DNA of 64,000 nucleotides from Paraburkholderia piptadeniae. Its GTDB lineage: Bacteria; Pseudomonadota; Gammaproteobacteria; Burkholderiales; Burkholderiaceae. Under the pieces are notes generated by a model. It was not told the origin of the DNA. It did not search any database and worked only from the letters and a program-made list of their open reading frames with translations. Positions 37,904-46,630 of the stretch are shown here, piece by piece. The DNA lies in assembly GCF_900007165.1 (NCBI RefSeq), contig NZ_CYGY02000008.1, positions 65,641 through 129,640 on the forward strand, written 5' to 3'. A program made the position numbers and the translations under genes. How positions within the stretch are numbered: the stretch's first letter is position 1; each line of letters begins with the position of its first letter.

Positions 37904-38967
37904 TGCGGATACTTCATCTCGTGCTTGAGCCGCGTCTGTCGGGCGCGGAGGTGCTCGCGAAGGATCTCGCGATCCATCAGCAGCGCGAGGGAAGCGTGGT
38001 CGGCGTGACGTCGCTGTTGCCGGAGCATGCGGATTTCGCGCCGCTCACGCGCGAGCTCGCGAGCCACGGCGTCGAGTGCGTGTTTCCTTGCAGGCGTTCG
38101 ACACTGCCGGGCAAGCTAGTCTTTCTGGCGCGCGTGCTGCGGCATTTCAGGCCCGATGTAATGTTCGCTCACGCGACGATTCCCGCTTTCTACGCACGCG
38201 CGCTCCCGACCAAAGTGCCCGTAATCTACGTGATGCATTCGGCCGTCAACGATTTCGAGCGGGCGCTCTTTCGCTACGTCGAACGGGTATTGTCGTCGCG
38301 GGCGAGGGCGGTGATCGGCGTATCGCCGGCCAATCTGCATGACTATACGAACAGTGTTCGCGCGCATCCGTCGTTGACGCTGATCCCGAACGGCGTCGAC
38401 ACGACGCGCTTCGCATTCGACGATCGCCCGCGCGACGGCGATGCGCCGCTGCAGATCGTGCAGATCGGGCGATACACGTCGGTGAAGAACCAGTTGCAAA
38501 CGGTGCACGCGTTTCGCGAGGTCGCGGCGCAGGTGAAGGATGTGCGGCTGCAGTTGTATGGCGTGGTCGAGGACCCGGCTTATCTGGCGGCGGTTCAGGA
38601 TCTGGTGAAGAAGCTTGCGCTCGAAGAGCGGGTGACCGTGGAGGGGCCGCACCCGGATGTGTGCGGCGTGCTTCGGGCGTCCAATGTGTTCGCGATGCCG
38701 TCGCGTTCTGAGGGGCACAGCATCGCGTTTCTGGAGGCGCTGGCTTCGGGGATTCCCGTCGTCGCCAGTACGATCATGCCGTTCCAGTTCGCGAAGACGC
38801 TGCCGTGCGTGCAACTGGTCGATACCGACGATACGGCCGCTTATGCCGCCGCGCTGCTCGGCGCGCTCGCGCAGCCTCGGGTGCAGCGGACGCTCGTCGG
38901 GCTCACGTTGAAGGATACGGCCGAGCGGTATCTCGATGTCGCGAGGAAGGTGGCGGCGCGGGTTTAG
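37903..38967 (+). CDS. GT4-family glycosyltransferase
   Basis: Last EPS transferase, 354 residues. It has MRILHLVLEPRLSGAEVLAKDLA, a central VIYVMHSAVNDFERALFRYVE, LTLIPNGVDTTRFAF, LQIVQIGRYTSVKNQLQTVHAF, the donor motif VFAMPSRSEGHSIAFLEALASGIPVVAS, and a short C-terminal helix. The TGATG overlap with wzx fixes the ATG. An open frame continues upstream inside wzx in another frame and is not part of the gene. Confidence 0.9.
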   Translation: MRILHLVLEPRLSGAEVLAKDLAIHQQREGSVVGVTSLLPEHADFAPLTRELASHGVECVFPCRRSTLPGKLVFLARVLRHFRPDVMFAHATIPAFYARALPTKVPVIYVMHSAVNDFERALFRYVERVLSSRARAVIGVSPANLHDYTNSVRAHPSLTLIPNGVDTTRFAFDDRPRDGDAPLQIVQIGRYTSVKNQLQTVHAFREVAAQVKDVRLQLYGVVEDPAYLAAVQDLVKKLALEERVTVEGPHPDVCGVLRASNVFAMPSRSEGHSIAFLEALASGIPVVASTIMPFQFAKTLPCVQLVDTDDTAAYAAALLGALAQPRVQRTLVGLTLKDTAERYLDVARKVAARV

Positions 38968-39075
38968 ATCGTCGATCGCACTTGTTGCACCGCGGCGCTC
39001 TGATTTCAGTTTGATTGGCAGTGCATAACATTCGAGCCTTGCGCTCGTCTGAGTTGCAACTGGGCCGCCAAAGCA

Positions 39076-39101
39076 AACGGCCTGCTTATAGGCAGGCCGT
39101 T
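39076..39101 (-). terminator. Terminator downstream of tRNA-Lys
   Basis: AACGGCCTGC pairs perfectly with GCAGGCCGTT over a 6-base loop. On the minus strand it is followed by TTTGCTTTGG and lies 20 bp after the tRNA 3' end. Confidence 0.75.
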
Positions 39102-39120
39102 CGTGTAACACCATATCCTT

Positions 39121-39196
39121 TGGTAGGCCGTACTGGATTCGAACCAGTGACCAACGGATTAAAAGTCCGCTGCTCTACCAGCTGAGCTAACGACCC
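39121..39196 (-). tRNA. tRNA-Lys(TTT)
   Basis: A 76-base cloverleaf on the minus strand: acceptor GGGTCGT, D-loop TAGCTCAGCTGGTAGAGC, anticodon loop CTTTTAA (anticodon TTT), T-arm GGTTCGAATCC and encoded 3' CCA. It follows cpoB on the same strand, an arrangement common in Burkholderiaceae. Confidence 0.97.
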
Positions 39197-39285
39197 AAAA
39201 GAGAAGCGAAATTATATCGGCGAGGGCATGGGCTGTCAACAATGCGCCGAGCAAATTAGCCGACGGCGGGCAGCCCGAAAAACGA

Positions 39286-39315
39286 AAAGCCCGAAACCGC
39301 CAGGTCCCGGGCTTT
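39286..39315 (-). terminator. Terminator of the tol-pal operon
   Basis: On the minus strand AAAGCCCG pairs with CGGGCTTT across a 14-base loop and is followed by TCGTTTTT. It lies about 100 bp after the cpoB stop. Confidence 0.8.
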
Positions 39316-39418
39316 CCAGCGAGAGGCACGCGTATCGGTTATCGAACCTCGACACTGCGTGTTTTACTGCGCCTACATCCAGCAACCCGGCGCCCGGCGC
39401 AAACCGGACGCCGCAAAA

Positions 39419-40168
39419 TCACTTGATCTGCGAAAGCTTGCTTTGCGCAGACTGCGCGACATCAGAGCCGCCGTATTGCGCGACGATCTGCTCGAGCGTT
39501 TTTCTGGCGGCGGCCTTCTGCCCCTGTTCGAGCTGATTGTTCGCGATTGCCAGCAACGCTTCCGGCGCGCGCGGATGCTGCGGATACCGCTGCACGACGC
39601 CTTGCCAGACGGCCGTCGAGCCCTTGTAGTCGCGCAGCGCGTACAGCGCGTTGCCGAGCCAGTACTGCGCAGTCGGCTGATACGGGCTTTGCGGGTACTT
39701 CGCGATAAAGCTGCGGAACGATGTCGCCGCGTTCTTGAAGTCCCCGTTGCGGAACTGCTGCGAAGCCGCGTTGAACGCCTCCGTTTCACCGGGCTGCACG
39801 GTGCCCTCGACGCCATCGACCGTCTGTTGCTGCGGCTCGAACTTCTTCAGACGACCGTCGAGGTCGGTGTAGTAGTCCTTCTGCTGCTTCTGCAACGTGG
39901 CGAGCTGGTTGGCGAGGTCCTCGTTCTGCCCACGCAGCGTCGCGACCTGCTGGTTCAGCTGGTCGAGACGGTTGGATTGATCGAGGATCGTGCGTTGAGC
40001 CGCCGACAGCTGGCTCGACAGACTATCAGTCTTGCTGCGCAGATCGAGGATCGCCTGGCGAGCCTGATCGTCGTCGAACATGCCTGCGTGAGCGGGCAGG
40101 GCCATCGCGACCGTCCCTGCGACGCAAGCGGCTGCGGCCATGCGCAGCCAGGAGAAACGGTGCGTCAT
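39419..40168 (-). CDS. cpoB: Cell division coordinator CpoB (YbgF)
   Basis: Periplasmic protein that links Tol-Pal function to peptidoglycan synthesis during constriction. It has 249 residues: a signal peptide (MAAAACVAGTVAMALPAHA), an N-terminal coiled coil (AILDLRSKTDSLSSQLSAAQ, LRGQNEDLANQLATLQKQQK) and three TPRs from ~residue 125 (FNAASQQFRNGDFKNAATSF, YWLGNALYALRDYKGSTAVW, ALLAIANNQLEQGQKAAARK). ATG at 40168 has AGGTGG about 8 bases upstream; a GTG four codons earlier is possible. It is last in the operon. Confidence 0.93.
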   Translation of the reverse strand: MTHRFSWLRMAAAACVAGTVAMALPAHAGMFDDDQARQAILDLRSKTDSLSSQLSAAQRTILDQSNRLDQLNQQVATLRGQNEDLANQLATLQKQQKDYYTDLDGRLKKFEPQQQTVDGVEGTVQPGETEAFNAASQQFRNGDFKNAATSFRSFIAKYPQSPYQPTAQYWLGNALYALRDYKGSTAVWQGVVQRYPQHPRAPEALLAIANNQLEQGQKAAARKTLEQIVAQYGGSDVAQSAQSKLSQIK

Positions 40169-40183
40169 ACGGCTTGCCACCTA

Positions 40184-40690
40184 TTACTGTTGATAGACGA
40201 GATCGGCGCGGCGGTTCTGCGCCCACGACGCTTCGTCATGACCCGATGCCACCGGCTTTTCCTTGCCGAGGCTCACGGCTTCCATTTCCGAATCCGAAAC
40301 GCCCTGCAGCGACAGCGCGCGGCGGACCGCTTCAGCACGCTTCTGGCCGAGTGCCAGGTTGTACTCGCTCGTGCCGCGCTCGTCCGTGTTGCCCTGGATC
40401 AGGATGTGACGCTGCGGATGGCTCTTCAGGTACTGTCCGTGTTGCTGCAGCAGCGGCTGGTAGTCGTCCTTGACCGAGTAGCTGTCGAAATCGAAATAGA
40501 TGCTGCGCTTCGCGAGCGGGCTGTTCGGATCGTTCAACGGATCGACGTTCACCGTGGCGACATCGTTCGGGTTGGGTTGCGCGCCTGCGCCGCCCTTGTT
40601 GGCGTTCTCGTCGAGCTTGACGCCCGAATGACAGGCAGCCAGCGCGCCGACCATGGTCACGGCAAACGCGATACGAAGTTTGGACATCAT
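40184..40690 (-). CDS. pal: Peptidoglycan-associated outer-membrane lipoprotein
   Basis: Pal anchors the outer membrane to peptidoglycan and is drawn to the septum by TolB. The 168-residue protein has a lipoprotein signal ending VGALAAC, a short linker, and an OmpA-like domain with RSIYFDFDSYSVKDDYQPLLQ, HILIQGNTDERGTSEYNLALGQKRAEAVRRAL (peptidoglycan-binding Asp and Arg) and the ending WAQNRRADLVYQ. It lies between tolB (19 bp) and cpoB. Confidence 0.96.
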   Translation of the reverse strand: MMSKLRIAFAVTMVGALAACHSGVKLDENANKGGAGAQPNPNDVATVNVDPLNDPNSPLAKRSIYFDFDSYSVKDDYQPLLQQHGQYLKSHPQRHILIQGNTDERGTSEYNLALGQKRAEAVRRALSLQGVSDSEMEAVSLGKEKPVASGHDEASWAQNRRADLVYQQ

Positions 40691-40709
40691 GCTTCATTCT
40701 CCTTGTGTG

Positions 40710-42002
40710 TTATTGCATAAACGGGCCCCAGGAAGGCTCGCGTACGCTGCCCCCCTGAACGGACAGGACCTGCCGCGTACGACCGTCGGTCGAAACTGCG
40801 GCCAACACGCCACGGCCGTTCACCTGAGTGGCGTAAAGAATGTACTGACCATTCGCCGCGAAGCTCGGCGATTCGTCATGTGTCGTATCGGTGAGCGCCG
40901 TCGCGACGCCCGACTGCAGATCCTGGATGTACAGCTTGAAGCCCCCACCCGTGCGCGAGATGTATGCGAGTTGCTTACCGTCCGCGCTCACGCGTGGACT
41001 CGTATTGTAGTTCCCGCTGAATGTCACGCGCTGCGCGCCGCCCGAGCCTTCGCCGCTGGCCGGCATCTTGTAGATTTGCGGCTGGCCGCCGCGGTCGCTG
41101 GTGAAATAGATCCACTGGCCGTCGGGAGAGTACGACGGCTCAGTATCGATCGACGTGCCTTGCGTCAGACGGCGCAGGCCGCTGCCGTCGGCGTTGACGG
41201 CGAAAATCTGCGTATTGCCGGTGCGCGACAGGGCGACGGCGAGCGTGCGGCCGTCAGGCGACCATGCCGGTGCACTGTTGTTGCCCTTCTGATCGGACAC
41301 GACGACGCGGCGGCCCGTCGGCAGATCGTGGATGTAGACGATCGGCTTCTTCCTTTCGAACGACACGTACGCGACCTTCGTGCCGTCCGGCGACCAGGCG
41401 GGCGAAATGATCGGCTCGGGGCTGGAGAGCGCGATGTGCGCGTCCTGACCGTCCGAATCCGAAATCTGCAGCTGGTAGCGGCCGCCCGTCTTGATCACAT
41501 ACGACAGGCGTGTCGCGAACACGCCGCGGCCGCCCATCAACTTTGCATAGATATAGTCCGCGACCTTGTGCGCGCTCATGCGCAGGCCGCTTTCGGGACT
41601 GGTCAACTCGAGGCCACCCAGGTTTTGCTGCTTGACGGTGTCGTACAGCTTGAAGCGCACCTGGTACTGGCCGTTCGGCAGACGCGTGACGCTGCCCGCA
41701 ACGAACGCATCCGCGCCCTTGGCCTTCCACGCGCCCAGATCGACCGAATCGCCTTCCGAAACGGGCGAGCCGCCGGCATCGATGTTGGTGAATTTACCGC
41801 TGCGCTGAAGGTCCTGACGGACGATCGCGCTGATCTGCTGGGGAGAATTGGCCTCGTTGGCAAAATTTGCCGTGGCAATCGGGAACTGGGTGGACCCTAC
41901 GCCCGTCACGAGGACGTTGAGTTGTGCATGGGCGGCACCGCCGGCGGCGATCAGGCACGACGCTACGAGCGCTCGCAGGCCTAGCTTGGTCATCAAACTC
42001 AT
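40710..42002 (-). CDS. tolB: Tol-Pal system periplasmic protein TolB
   Basis: TolB cycles between Pal and TolA during outer-membrane constriction. The 430-residue product has a Sec signal peptide ([16 protein letters not shown]), an N-terminal alpha/beta domain ([39 protein letters not shown]) and a six-bladed WD40-like propeller. The propeller has repeated [46 protein letters not shown] and [15 protein letters not shown] segments. The start MSLMTKLG matches related proteins; an upstream TTG frame adds six residues. Confidence 0.96.
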   Translation of the reverse strand: MSLMTKLGLRALVASCLIAAGGAAHAQLNVLVTGVGSTQFPIATANFANEANSPQQISAIVRQDLQRSGKFTNIDAGGSPVSEGDSVDLGAWKAKGADAFVAGSVTRLPNGQYQVRFKLYDTVKQQNLGGLELTSPESGLRMSAHKVADYIYAKLMGGRGVFATRLSYVIKTGGRYQLQISDSDGQDAHIALSSPEPIISPAWSPDGTKVAYVSFERKKPIVYIHDLPTGRRVVVSDQKGNNSAPAWSPDGRTLAVALSRTGNTQIFAVNADGSGLRRLTQGTSIDTEPSYSPDGQWIYFTSDRGGQPQIYKMPASGEGSGGAQRVTFSGNYNTSPRVSADGKQLAYISRTGGGFKLYIQDLQSGVATALTDTTHDESPSFAANGQYILYATQVNGRGVLAAVSTDGRTRQVLSVQGGSVREPSWGPFMQ

Positions 42003-42128
42003 TCTGTATAAATTCCCCAAAAACGAATTTCTAACACTCCAGGATTACAAACAGACCGCCATACGCAGAAATCGTTCCCGGTCGCCCACTTGCAAGGCGG
42101 GCGGACCGTTCAACGCGGTTCCACGCGT

Positions 42129-43148
42129 TCAGGCGGCAGGACGCAGTGTGATCGTAAAGCTCGGAGGCGTCTTGCCGTTGACGTCTTGCGGCATCGGGTC
42201 CGAGCGCTGGACGGCGCGCAACGCAGCGTCGTCCCACGCCGAGTTGCCGCTGCTGCGCCTGATCGTTGCGCTCAGCAAGGTGCCCGTCGGCGCGCAGCGG
42301 ACGTCAACCACGGTTTCGAGGCCCGCCGTATCGCCCGACCAGATGATGTTCGGACGCACGCGGCGCTGCACCTTCTCCGCATAGCCCGGCGACGTGGCGT
42401 TGCCGCCCGCGCCGCTGCCCGTGCCGCTCTTCGCCAGACCGTTGCCCGTCGAGCCTTCGCCGCCCGCCATACCCTGCATCGCGGCGAGACGCTCGCGACG
42501 CTCCGCGTCGAGCTTCTTCGCAGCCTCGGCCTGCGCCTGTGCCTTGGCTTTCGCGGCTTTCGCCGCCTCAGCCTTGGCCTGTGCTTCGGCCTGAGCCTGC
42601 TTCGCTTGCTGTTCCTTCTGCTGCTCTTCCTGCTGCTTCTTCAACTGCTCCTGCTTCTGCTGGGCCAGTTGCTGCTGCTTCAACCTTTCGGCTTGCTGCT
42701 GTTGCTGAAGTTGCTGCTGCTTGAGCTTCGCGGCCGCGGCGGCCGCCGCCTGGTCCGCGGCCAGCTGCTGCTGGCGCTTCGCTTCCGCTTCCTGCTGGGC
42801 CTGCAATTTCTGTTGACGCTGCTGCTCGGCGAGTTCGGCCTGACGCTGCGCTTCCTGCTGTTTACGCTTCTTTTCCTGCAGCGCGATGTCAGCCTCTTCG
42901 TTGTTGACCTGCGGCGCGGGCTTCACGGGCGCGGGCGGCGGCGGAGCGGGCCGCGGCGCCGGCGTATCCGGCACCTGTGTCCACAGTTCGGCTTCCGCGC
43001 CCGCGGGCGTGCTGTTCTGCCAGTGGATGCCGTGATACAGGAAGAACCCGAGAAGCACGTGCATCAGCGCGGCGAGCGCGAACGCGCGCCCCGTGCCGCG
43101 CTCGCGCGGCGGTTGCAGCGGATAGACGTTTTTCGGTCGGCGGATCAT
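42129..43148 (-). CDS. tolA: Tol-Pal system protein TolA
   Basis: Inner-membrane protein that transmits proton-motive force from TolQR to TolB-Pal. It has a single N-terminal helix (FALAALMHVLLGFFLYHGIHW), a Pro-rich hinge, a long Ala/Gln/Lys/Glu-rich helical domain (about residues 85-225), a Gly-rich linker and a C-terminal domain with YAEKVQRRVRPNIIW and VDVRCAPTGTLLSATIRRSSG. It has 339 residues. Its ATG overlaps the tolR stop (ATGA). Confidence 0.95.
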   Translation of the reverse strand: MIRRPKNVYPLQPPRERGTGRAFALAALMHVLLGFFLYHGIHWQNSTPAGAEAELWTQVPDTPAPRPAPPPPAPVKPAPQVNNEEADIALQEKKRKQQEAQRQAELAEQQRQQKLQAQQEAEAKRQQQLAADQAAAAAAAKLKQQQLQQQQQAERLKQQQLAQQKQEQLKKQQEEQQKEQQAKQAQAEAQAKAEAAKAAKAKAQAQAEAAKKLDAERRERLAAMQGMAGGEGSTGNGLAKSGTGSGAGGNATSPGYAEKVQRRVRPNIIWSGDTAGLETVVDVRCAPTGTLLSATIRRSSGNSAWDDAALRAVQRSDPMPQDVNGKTPPSFTITLRPAA

Positions 43149-43591
43149 TGCGATTTGACGAGCAATCCAACGCGCTTGACGCCGCGAGCCTTCAGGTCGG
43201 ACATCACGTTCATCACGACTTCATACTTCACGGTCTTGTCGGCGGCGATCACGACGGGTTGATCCGGATGCGATGCCTCACGGTCAGTGACGAAGCTGCG
43301 CAGGTCGGCCTGCGTCATCGTCTCCTGCTGGGTCGTGCCCGCGTCGTCCTTGTACTTGACGCTCATGTTGCCGTCCGCGCGGATGTTGACGACGACGGGC
43401 GGCGTCTGCTGCTGGGGCGCGGCGCCGCCGACAGTCGGCAGGTTCACGATCGACGGCGCGACGAGCGGGGCCGTCACCATGAAGATCACGAGCAGCACGA
43501 GCATCACGTCGATGTACGGCACGACGTTGATGTCGGACATCGCGCGGCGCGAGCGGCTGCCGCGCATGCTGGAACGAACTGAACCGGCCAT
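43145..43591 (-). CDS. tolR: Tol-Pal system protein TolR
   Basis: ExbD/TolR-family subunit of the TolQR proton channel. The 148-residue product has MSDINVVPYIDVMLVLLVIFMVTAPLV with the essential membrane Asp, and a periplasmic domain with VNLPTVGG, VNIRADGNMSVKY, PVVIAADKTVKYEVVMNVMS and LKARGVKRVGLLVK. AAGGAG precedes the ATG at 43591. It overlaps tolA by four bases and follows tolQ by 10 bp. Confidence 0.95.
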   Translation of the reverse strand: MAGSVRSSMRGSRSRRAMSDINVVPYIDVMLVLLVIFMVTAPLVAPSIVNLPTVGGAAPQQQTPPVVVNIRADGNMSVKYKDDAGTTQQETMTQADLRSFVTDREASHPDQPVVIAADKTVKYEVVMNVMSDLKARGVKRVGLLVKSQ

Positions 43592-43601
43592 CGTGGACTC
43601 C

Positions 43602-44279
43602 TTAATGGGCCTGGCGTTGCAGGATGTTCGAGAACTCTTCGATGAAGGTTTCGAAGCGGATCGCCAGGCGATCGATGTCGTGCGCGTAGCGGTTGTACGC
43701 GACGACGGCGGGGATGGCGGCAAAGAGACCAATGGCCGTTGCAGTCAGCGCTTCGGCGATGCCGGGCGCGACGTTCGCAAGCGTCGCCTGCTGGACGTTC
43801 GCGAGACCGCGGAACGCGTTCATGATGCCCCACACCGTGCCGAAGAGACCGATATACGGGCTGACGGAACCGACAGATGCAAGGAACGCGAGGTTGGCTT
43901 CGAGCACGTCCATTTCGCGCTGGAATGCGGCGCGCATGGCGCGGCGCGCGCCGTCGAGAATCGCACCCGGATCGTTGATCCGCTTTTCCTTGCCTTTCAG
44001 AAACTCACGCATGCCCGATTCGAAGATACGTTCGAGCGCCCCGATCGTGTGACGGTTGTTCGCGGCGCTCTGATACAGCGCCTGCAGGTCGCCGCCCGAC
44101 CAGAAATCGCGTTCGAAACGTTCAGTCTGCGCCCGCGCGCGGCGAATCGCAAACCACTTGCGGAAGATGAAAGTCCACGACATCAGCGACAGCAGCAGCA
44201 GCAGCCCCATCACCGCCTGCGCCAGCAGGCTCGCATTGAGAACAAGAGAAATGATCGAAAGATCTTGAGTAGTGTTCAT
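43602..44279 (-). CDS. tolQ: Tol-Pal system protein TolQ
   Basis: ExbB/TolQ-family channel subunit of 225 residues with three membrane helices: ASLLAQAVMGLLLLLSLMSWTFIF, LAFLASVGSVSPYIGLFGTVWGIMNAF and ANVAPGIAEALTATAIGLFAAIPAVVAYN. The second and third carry the conserved Gly/Thr proton-path pattern. The start MNTTQDLS is where conservation begins. It lies 164 bp after ybgC. Confidence 0.95.
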   Translation of the reverse strand: MNTTQDLSIISLVLNASLLAQAVMGLLLLLSLMSWTFIFRKWFAIRRARAQTERFERDFWSGGDLQALYQSAANNRHTIGALERIFESGMREFLKGKEKRINDPGAILDGARRAMRAAFQREMDVLEANLAFLASVGSVSPYIGLFGTVWGIMNAFRGLANVQQATLANVAPGIAEALTATAIGLFAAIPAVVAYNRYAHDIDRLAIRFETFIEEFSNILQRQAH

Positions 44280-44443
44280 AGAGTTTCGCTGTAACGTCCC
44301 GGGAGGGCATCCGGCTGAAAGGCGGTTCGAAGCGGTCGGTTGGCATTCAGTCGGCAAACCGGAAGCTTCGGCGGATCCTTCGCCGAACCATGCTTGGTCT
44401 TGTTGTGACCGTTACGAATTCACTGTCGAGGTAACAACGACAC

Positions 44444-44914
44444 TTAATTGCCTGCCGTTGACACGCTCGCGCCGTTTGAGTCCGATCCGCGCCGCAACGC
44501 AGTGAGAACAGGCGGAGGAATGGCGGCCGGTTTCATCGCCGTCGAGTCGACGCAGCCCACGCGGATCGTGCCCGTTGCCAGCAGCGTGTCGTCGCGCCAG
44601 GCTTCCTGGACGAAATCCACCGACGCGCGGCCGATCCGCTCGATCCGGCTGACGATGCGCAGCAAGTCGTCGAGCCTCGCCGGGGCTCGATAGTCGAGCG
44701 CGGTGCTACGCACGACGAAAAGCGCGCCCGTTTCTTCGGCCAGCTTGCGTTGATCGACGCCGCATGCCCGCAGCCATTCGGTGCGGGCACGCTCAAAAAA
44801 CTTCAAGTAGTTTGCGTAAAACACTATGCCGCCAGCGTCGGTGTCTTCGTAATACACGCGAATCGGCCAGATAAAGCCAATTTCGGCGCCAGGCTGACTT
44901 TCAGACATATTCAT
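44444..44914 (-). CDS. ybgC: Tol-Pal-associated acyl-CoA thioesterase YbgC
   Basis: Hot-dog-fold thioesterase acting on short acyl-CoA, first gene of the tol-pal operon. The 156-residue product has the family signature YYEDTDAGGIVFYANYLKFFERARTEWLR with the catalytic Asp, VVRSTALDYRAPARLDDLL, and the VDFVQEAWRDDTLLATGTIRVGCVD strand. An open frame extends upstream into the IscB element but that part is element sequence. ATG at 44914 (or two codons later) is the native start; no clear ribosome site remains because the element ends about 10-20 bases upstream. Confidence 0.93.
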   Translation of the reverse strand: MNMSESQPGAEIGFIWPIRVYYEDTDAGGIVFYANYLKFFERARTEWLRACGVDQRKLAEETGALFVVRSTALDYRAPARLDDLLRIVSRIERIGRASVDFVQEAWRDDTLLATGTIRVGCVDSTAMKPAAIPPPVLTALRRGSDSNGASVSTAGN

Positions 44915-44924
44915 CAGTTTGTGC

Positions 44925-46630
44925 GGGAAACCCCGGCCTTCAGGCCGGGAAGGGATAGCGCGCCGTACGAAGCACGGCCTTCTCCTGCGTCTCCTTTGGG
45001 TAAAGCTGTCTTGAGTAACCATAACCGTCGCTACGCTGAACCAGCTGACAATGGCGATGCGCAACGCCTTGCACCACCTCGCCAGCCGACTGAATGTTGA
45101 AGTAGCCCGTCGCGCGCACCGCGACGCGGCCTATGTGCGTTCCCGCCTTCTGACCGGAGGGAACCTTGGCGCGCACCAGGTCACCAGTCTGGAAACCGTG
45201 CACGCGCTTTTCGCGGGTCAGATGCCCGCGTGGAAAACCATATCGGTCCAGGCGCGTGCGCTGGTAACTGCCCCGGCCCGCACATTTCACCACCAGGGTC
45301 GGCGCGCGCCAGCCCGACACCGCCGCGACCGCGCCGACGCAAACTGCGTCCAGTGCGTGCGTTTTCGGGATCGCAAACCGGGTGCGGTTGAACTTTGTTT
45401 GCCCACCTGACGCCAACTCCACCGGCATCCCGGTTGTCTTGAGCGCATTGGCTAGCACCCAGCGGGTGGTGTTGACCGCCGCCGCGTCCTTGAGCGGGCG
45501 CTTCGCCTTCGCGAGGATTGCGCTCAATCGCTTGAGGTCCTTCGCCAGGAAGACTTCAACGGGCAAGGCTGCCTTTTTCTGATTACACGGCGCGCACCCC
45601 AGCGTCAGGTTGGAAACCCGGTTCGAGCCGCCCCTCGCTCGGGCCACGATGTGCTCAGTCTGCAGCGGCACGTTAGTCGTGTCGCAGTAGGCACACACGC
45701 GACCCCACTTCTCGAGCAGGTACTCGCGCACTTCGTAGTCCGCCAGCGTGCCCTGCTGGTACTCGGCACCTTCGATGTCTGGGTTGTCGAGGGCCTGCAT
45801 GTCGAAGCGGACCAGCTCGCTGGACAGCGCCGTCACCGGAGCCCAGCGCGAAATGCGCCGAACCCAGGCCATGATGGTGTCGACCCGGTGCTGCAGCGAG
45901 GGCGGCAGCCATCCCTCTGTACGGGTGCGATTCAGGAATCGTGGCGCCCGATAGCGCAGGTTGCCACGGCGCCGGCGGCGCATCGCGCGGCGCGCGGTGA
46001 GCGCCGCGCTGATTTGCCGGCCGCGATGGACGAGACCGAACAGGTTGAGAACCGCGGCCCCGCGCTGCATCTCGCCTGTAGAGGGGGCGAGCACATCGGT
46101 GTCACGCACCAGTGCCCCTCCGGTAGTCTTGCTGCCCGGGTCGAGCTTGATGCGGAGGGGCTGAAGGTTGCTCGCAGCTGCGCCGCGGTCCACGAGCCGG
46201 ATAATGAACGGCATGACGCGATGCACGCGTGCCCGGCCGCGCGCGAGCAACAGCCTCGCCCGCTTCTCGGTGCACGGCATCAACGCCTTGCCTGTCTTAT
46301 CGAGAACGAAAACCGCCAAAACAGCTCCTTTTTTAATCCATGCCGTCTTTCCGGCTGCCAGCCCTTACGGGCCTTGTGACGGGAGCCGTGTGGCTCCGCT
46401 CCCCTCGACCATGTTGTGTAGCAGGTGGTGAGGTAGCTCACCCGTCGCAGCCCGTTTCGTACCTACCCGGGGCTTGTCTGCTGCTGCAACTTCCAGAGCG
46501 TCGAACTGAGGAAGGATTCGACGGTGGGTCGGCTGCCTTCTGCACAACGTAGCGCGTCACCGCGCTGGGTCTGGTCAATCTCAGACTCAAGAGGTGCTCC
46601 TCCTCAAGCCTCGGCCTTCAGGCCGGGGTG
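44925..46630 (-). mobile_element. Orphan IS1341-type (HEARO/IscB) element
   Basis: An element of about 1.7 kb encoding IscB and its guide RNA but no Y1 transposase TnpA. Both ends carry the same 16-base sequence CGGCCTTCAGGCCGGG in the same orientation (44934-44949 and 46612-46627), each forming a hairpin, as expected for IS200/IS605-superfamily left and right ends. It sits between ybgC and ydfG with no visible target-site duplication, also typical. Exact boundaries are inferred from hairpin positions. Movement would need TnpA supplied from elsewhere. Confidence 0.85.
44940..46319 (-). CDS. iscB: IscB RNA-guided HNH/RuvC nuclease
   Basis: IscB, the likely ancestor of Cas9, cuts DNA guided by omega-RNA. 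The 459-residue protein looks complete. It has the N-terminal PLMP domain (MAVFVLDKTGKALMPCTEKR), RuvC-I RIKLDPGSKTTGG (D60), an Arg-rich bridge helix (residues 106-130), and RuvC-II SSELVRFD (E168). The HNH domain has CAYC (209-212), TEHIVARARGGSNRVSNLTLGCAPCNQKK (H223, N246), and RuvC-III has THALDAV (H320, D323). All expected catalytic residues are present. The start is TTG at 46319 with AAGGAG 6 bases upstream. The TGA stop lies inside the right-end hairpin. Confidence 0.93.
   Translation of the reverse strand: MAVFVLDKTGKALMPCTEKRARLLLARGRARVHRVMPFIIRLVDRGAAASNLQPLRIKLDPGSKTTGGALVRDTDVLAPSTGEMQRGAAVLNLFGLVHRGRQISAALTARRAMRRRRRGNLRYRAPRFLNRTRTEGWLPPSLQHRVDTIMAWVRRISRWAPVTALSSELVRFDMQALDNPDIEGAEYQQGTLADYEVREYLLEKWGRVCAYCDTTNVPLQTEHIVARARGGSNRVSNLTLGCAPCNQKKAALPVEVFLAKDLKRLSAILAKAKRPLKDAAAVNTTRWVLANALKTTGMPVELASGGQTKFNRTRFAIPKTHALDAVCVGAVAAVSGWRAPTLVVKCAGRGSYQRTRLDRYGFPRGHLTREKRVHGFQTGDLVRAKVPSGQKAGTHIGRVAVRATGYFNIQSAGEVVQGVAHRHCQLVQRSDGYGYSRQLYPKETQEKAVLRTARYPFPA

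Noticed and set aside
39121..39196. tRNA-Lys as an integration site for a genomic island
   Set aside because: No integrase, no repeated tRNA 3' end nearby, and both flanks are ordinary chromosomal genes.
42550..42900. Repetitive sequence inside tolA as a possible repeat array or CRISPR
   Set aside because: It encodes the Ala/Gln/Lys helical domain of TolA; repeats are codon-level and irregular. No CRISPR-like array of regular repeats and spacers was seen anywhere.
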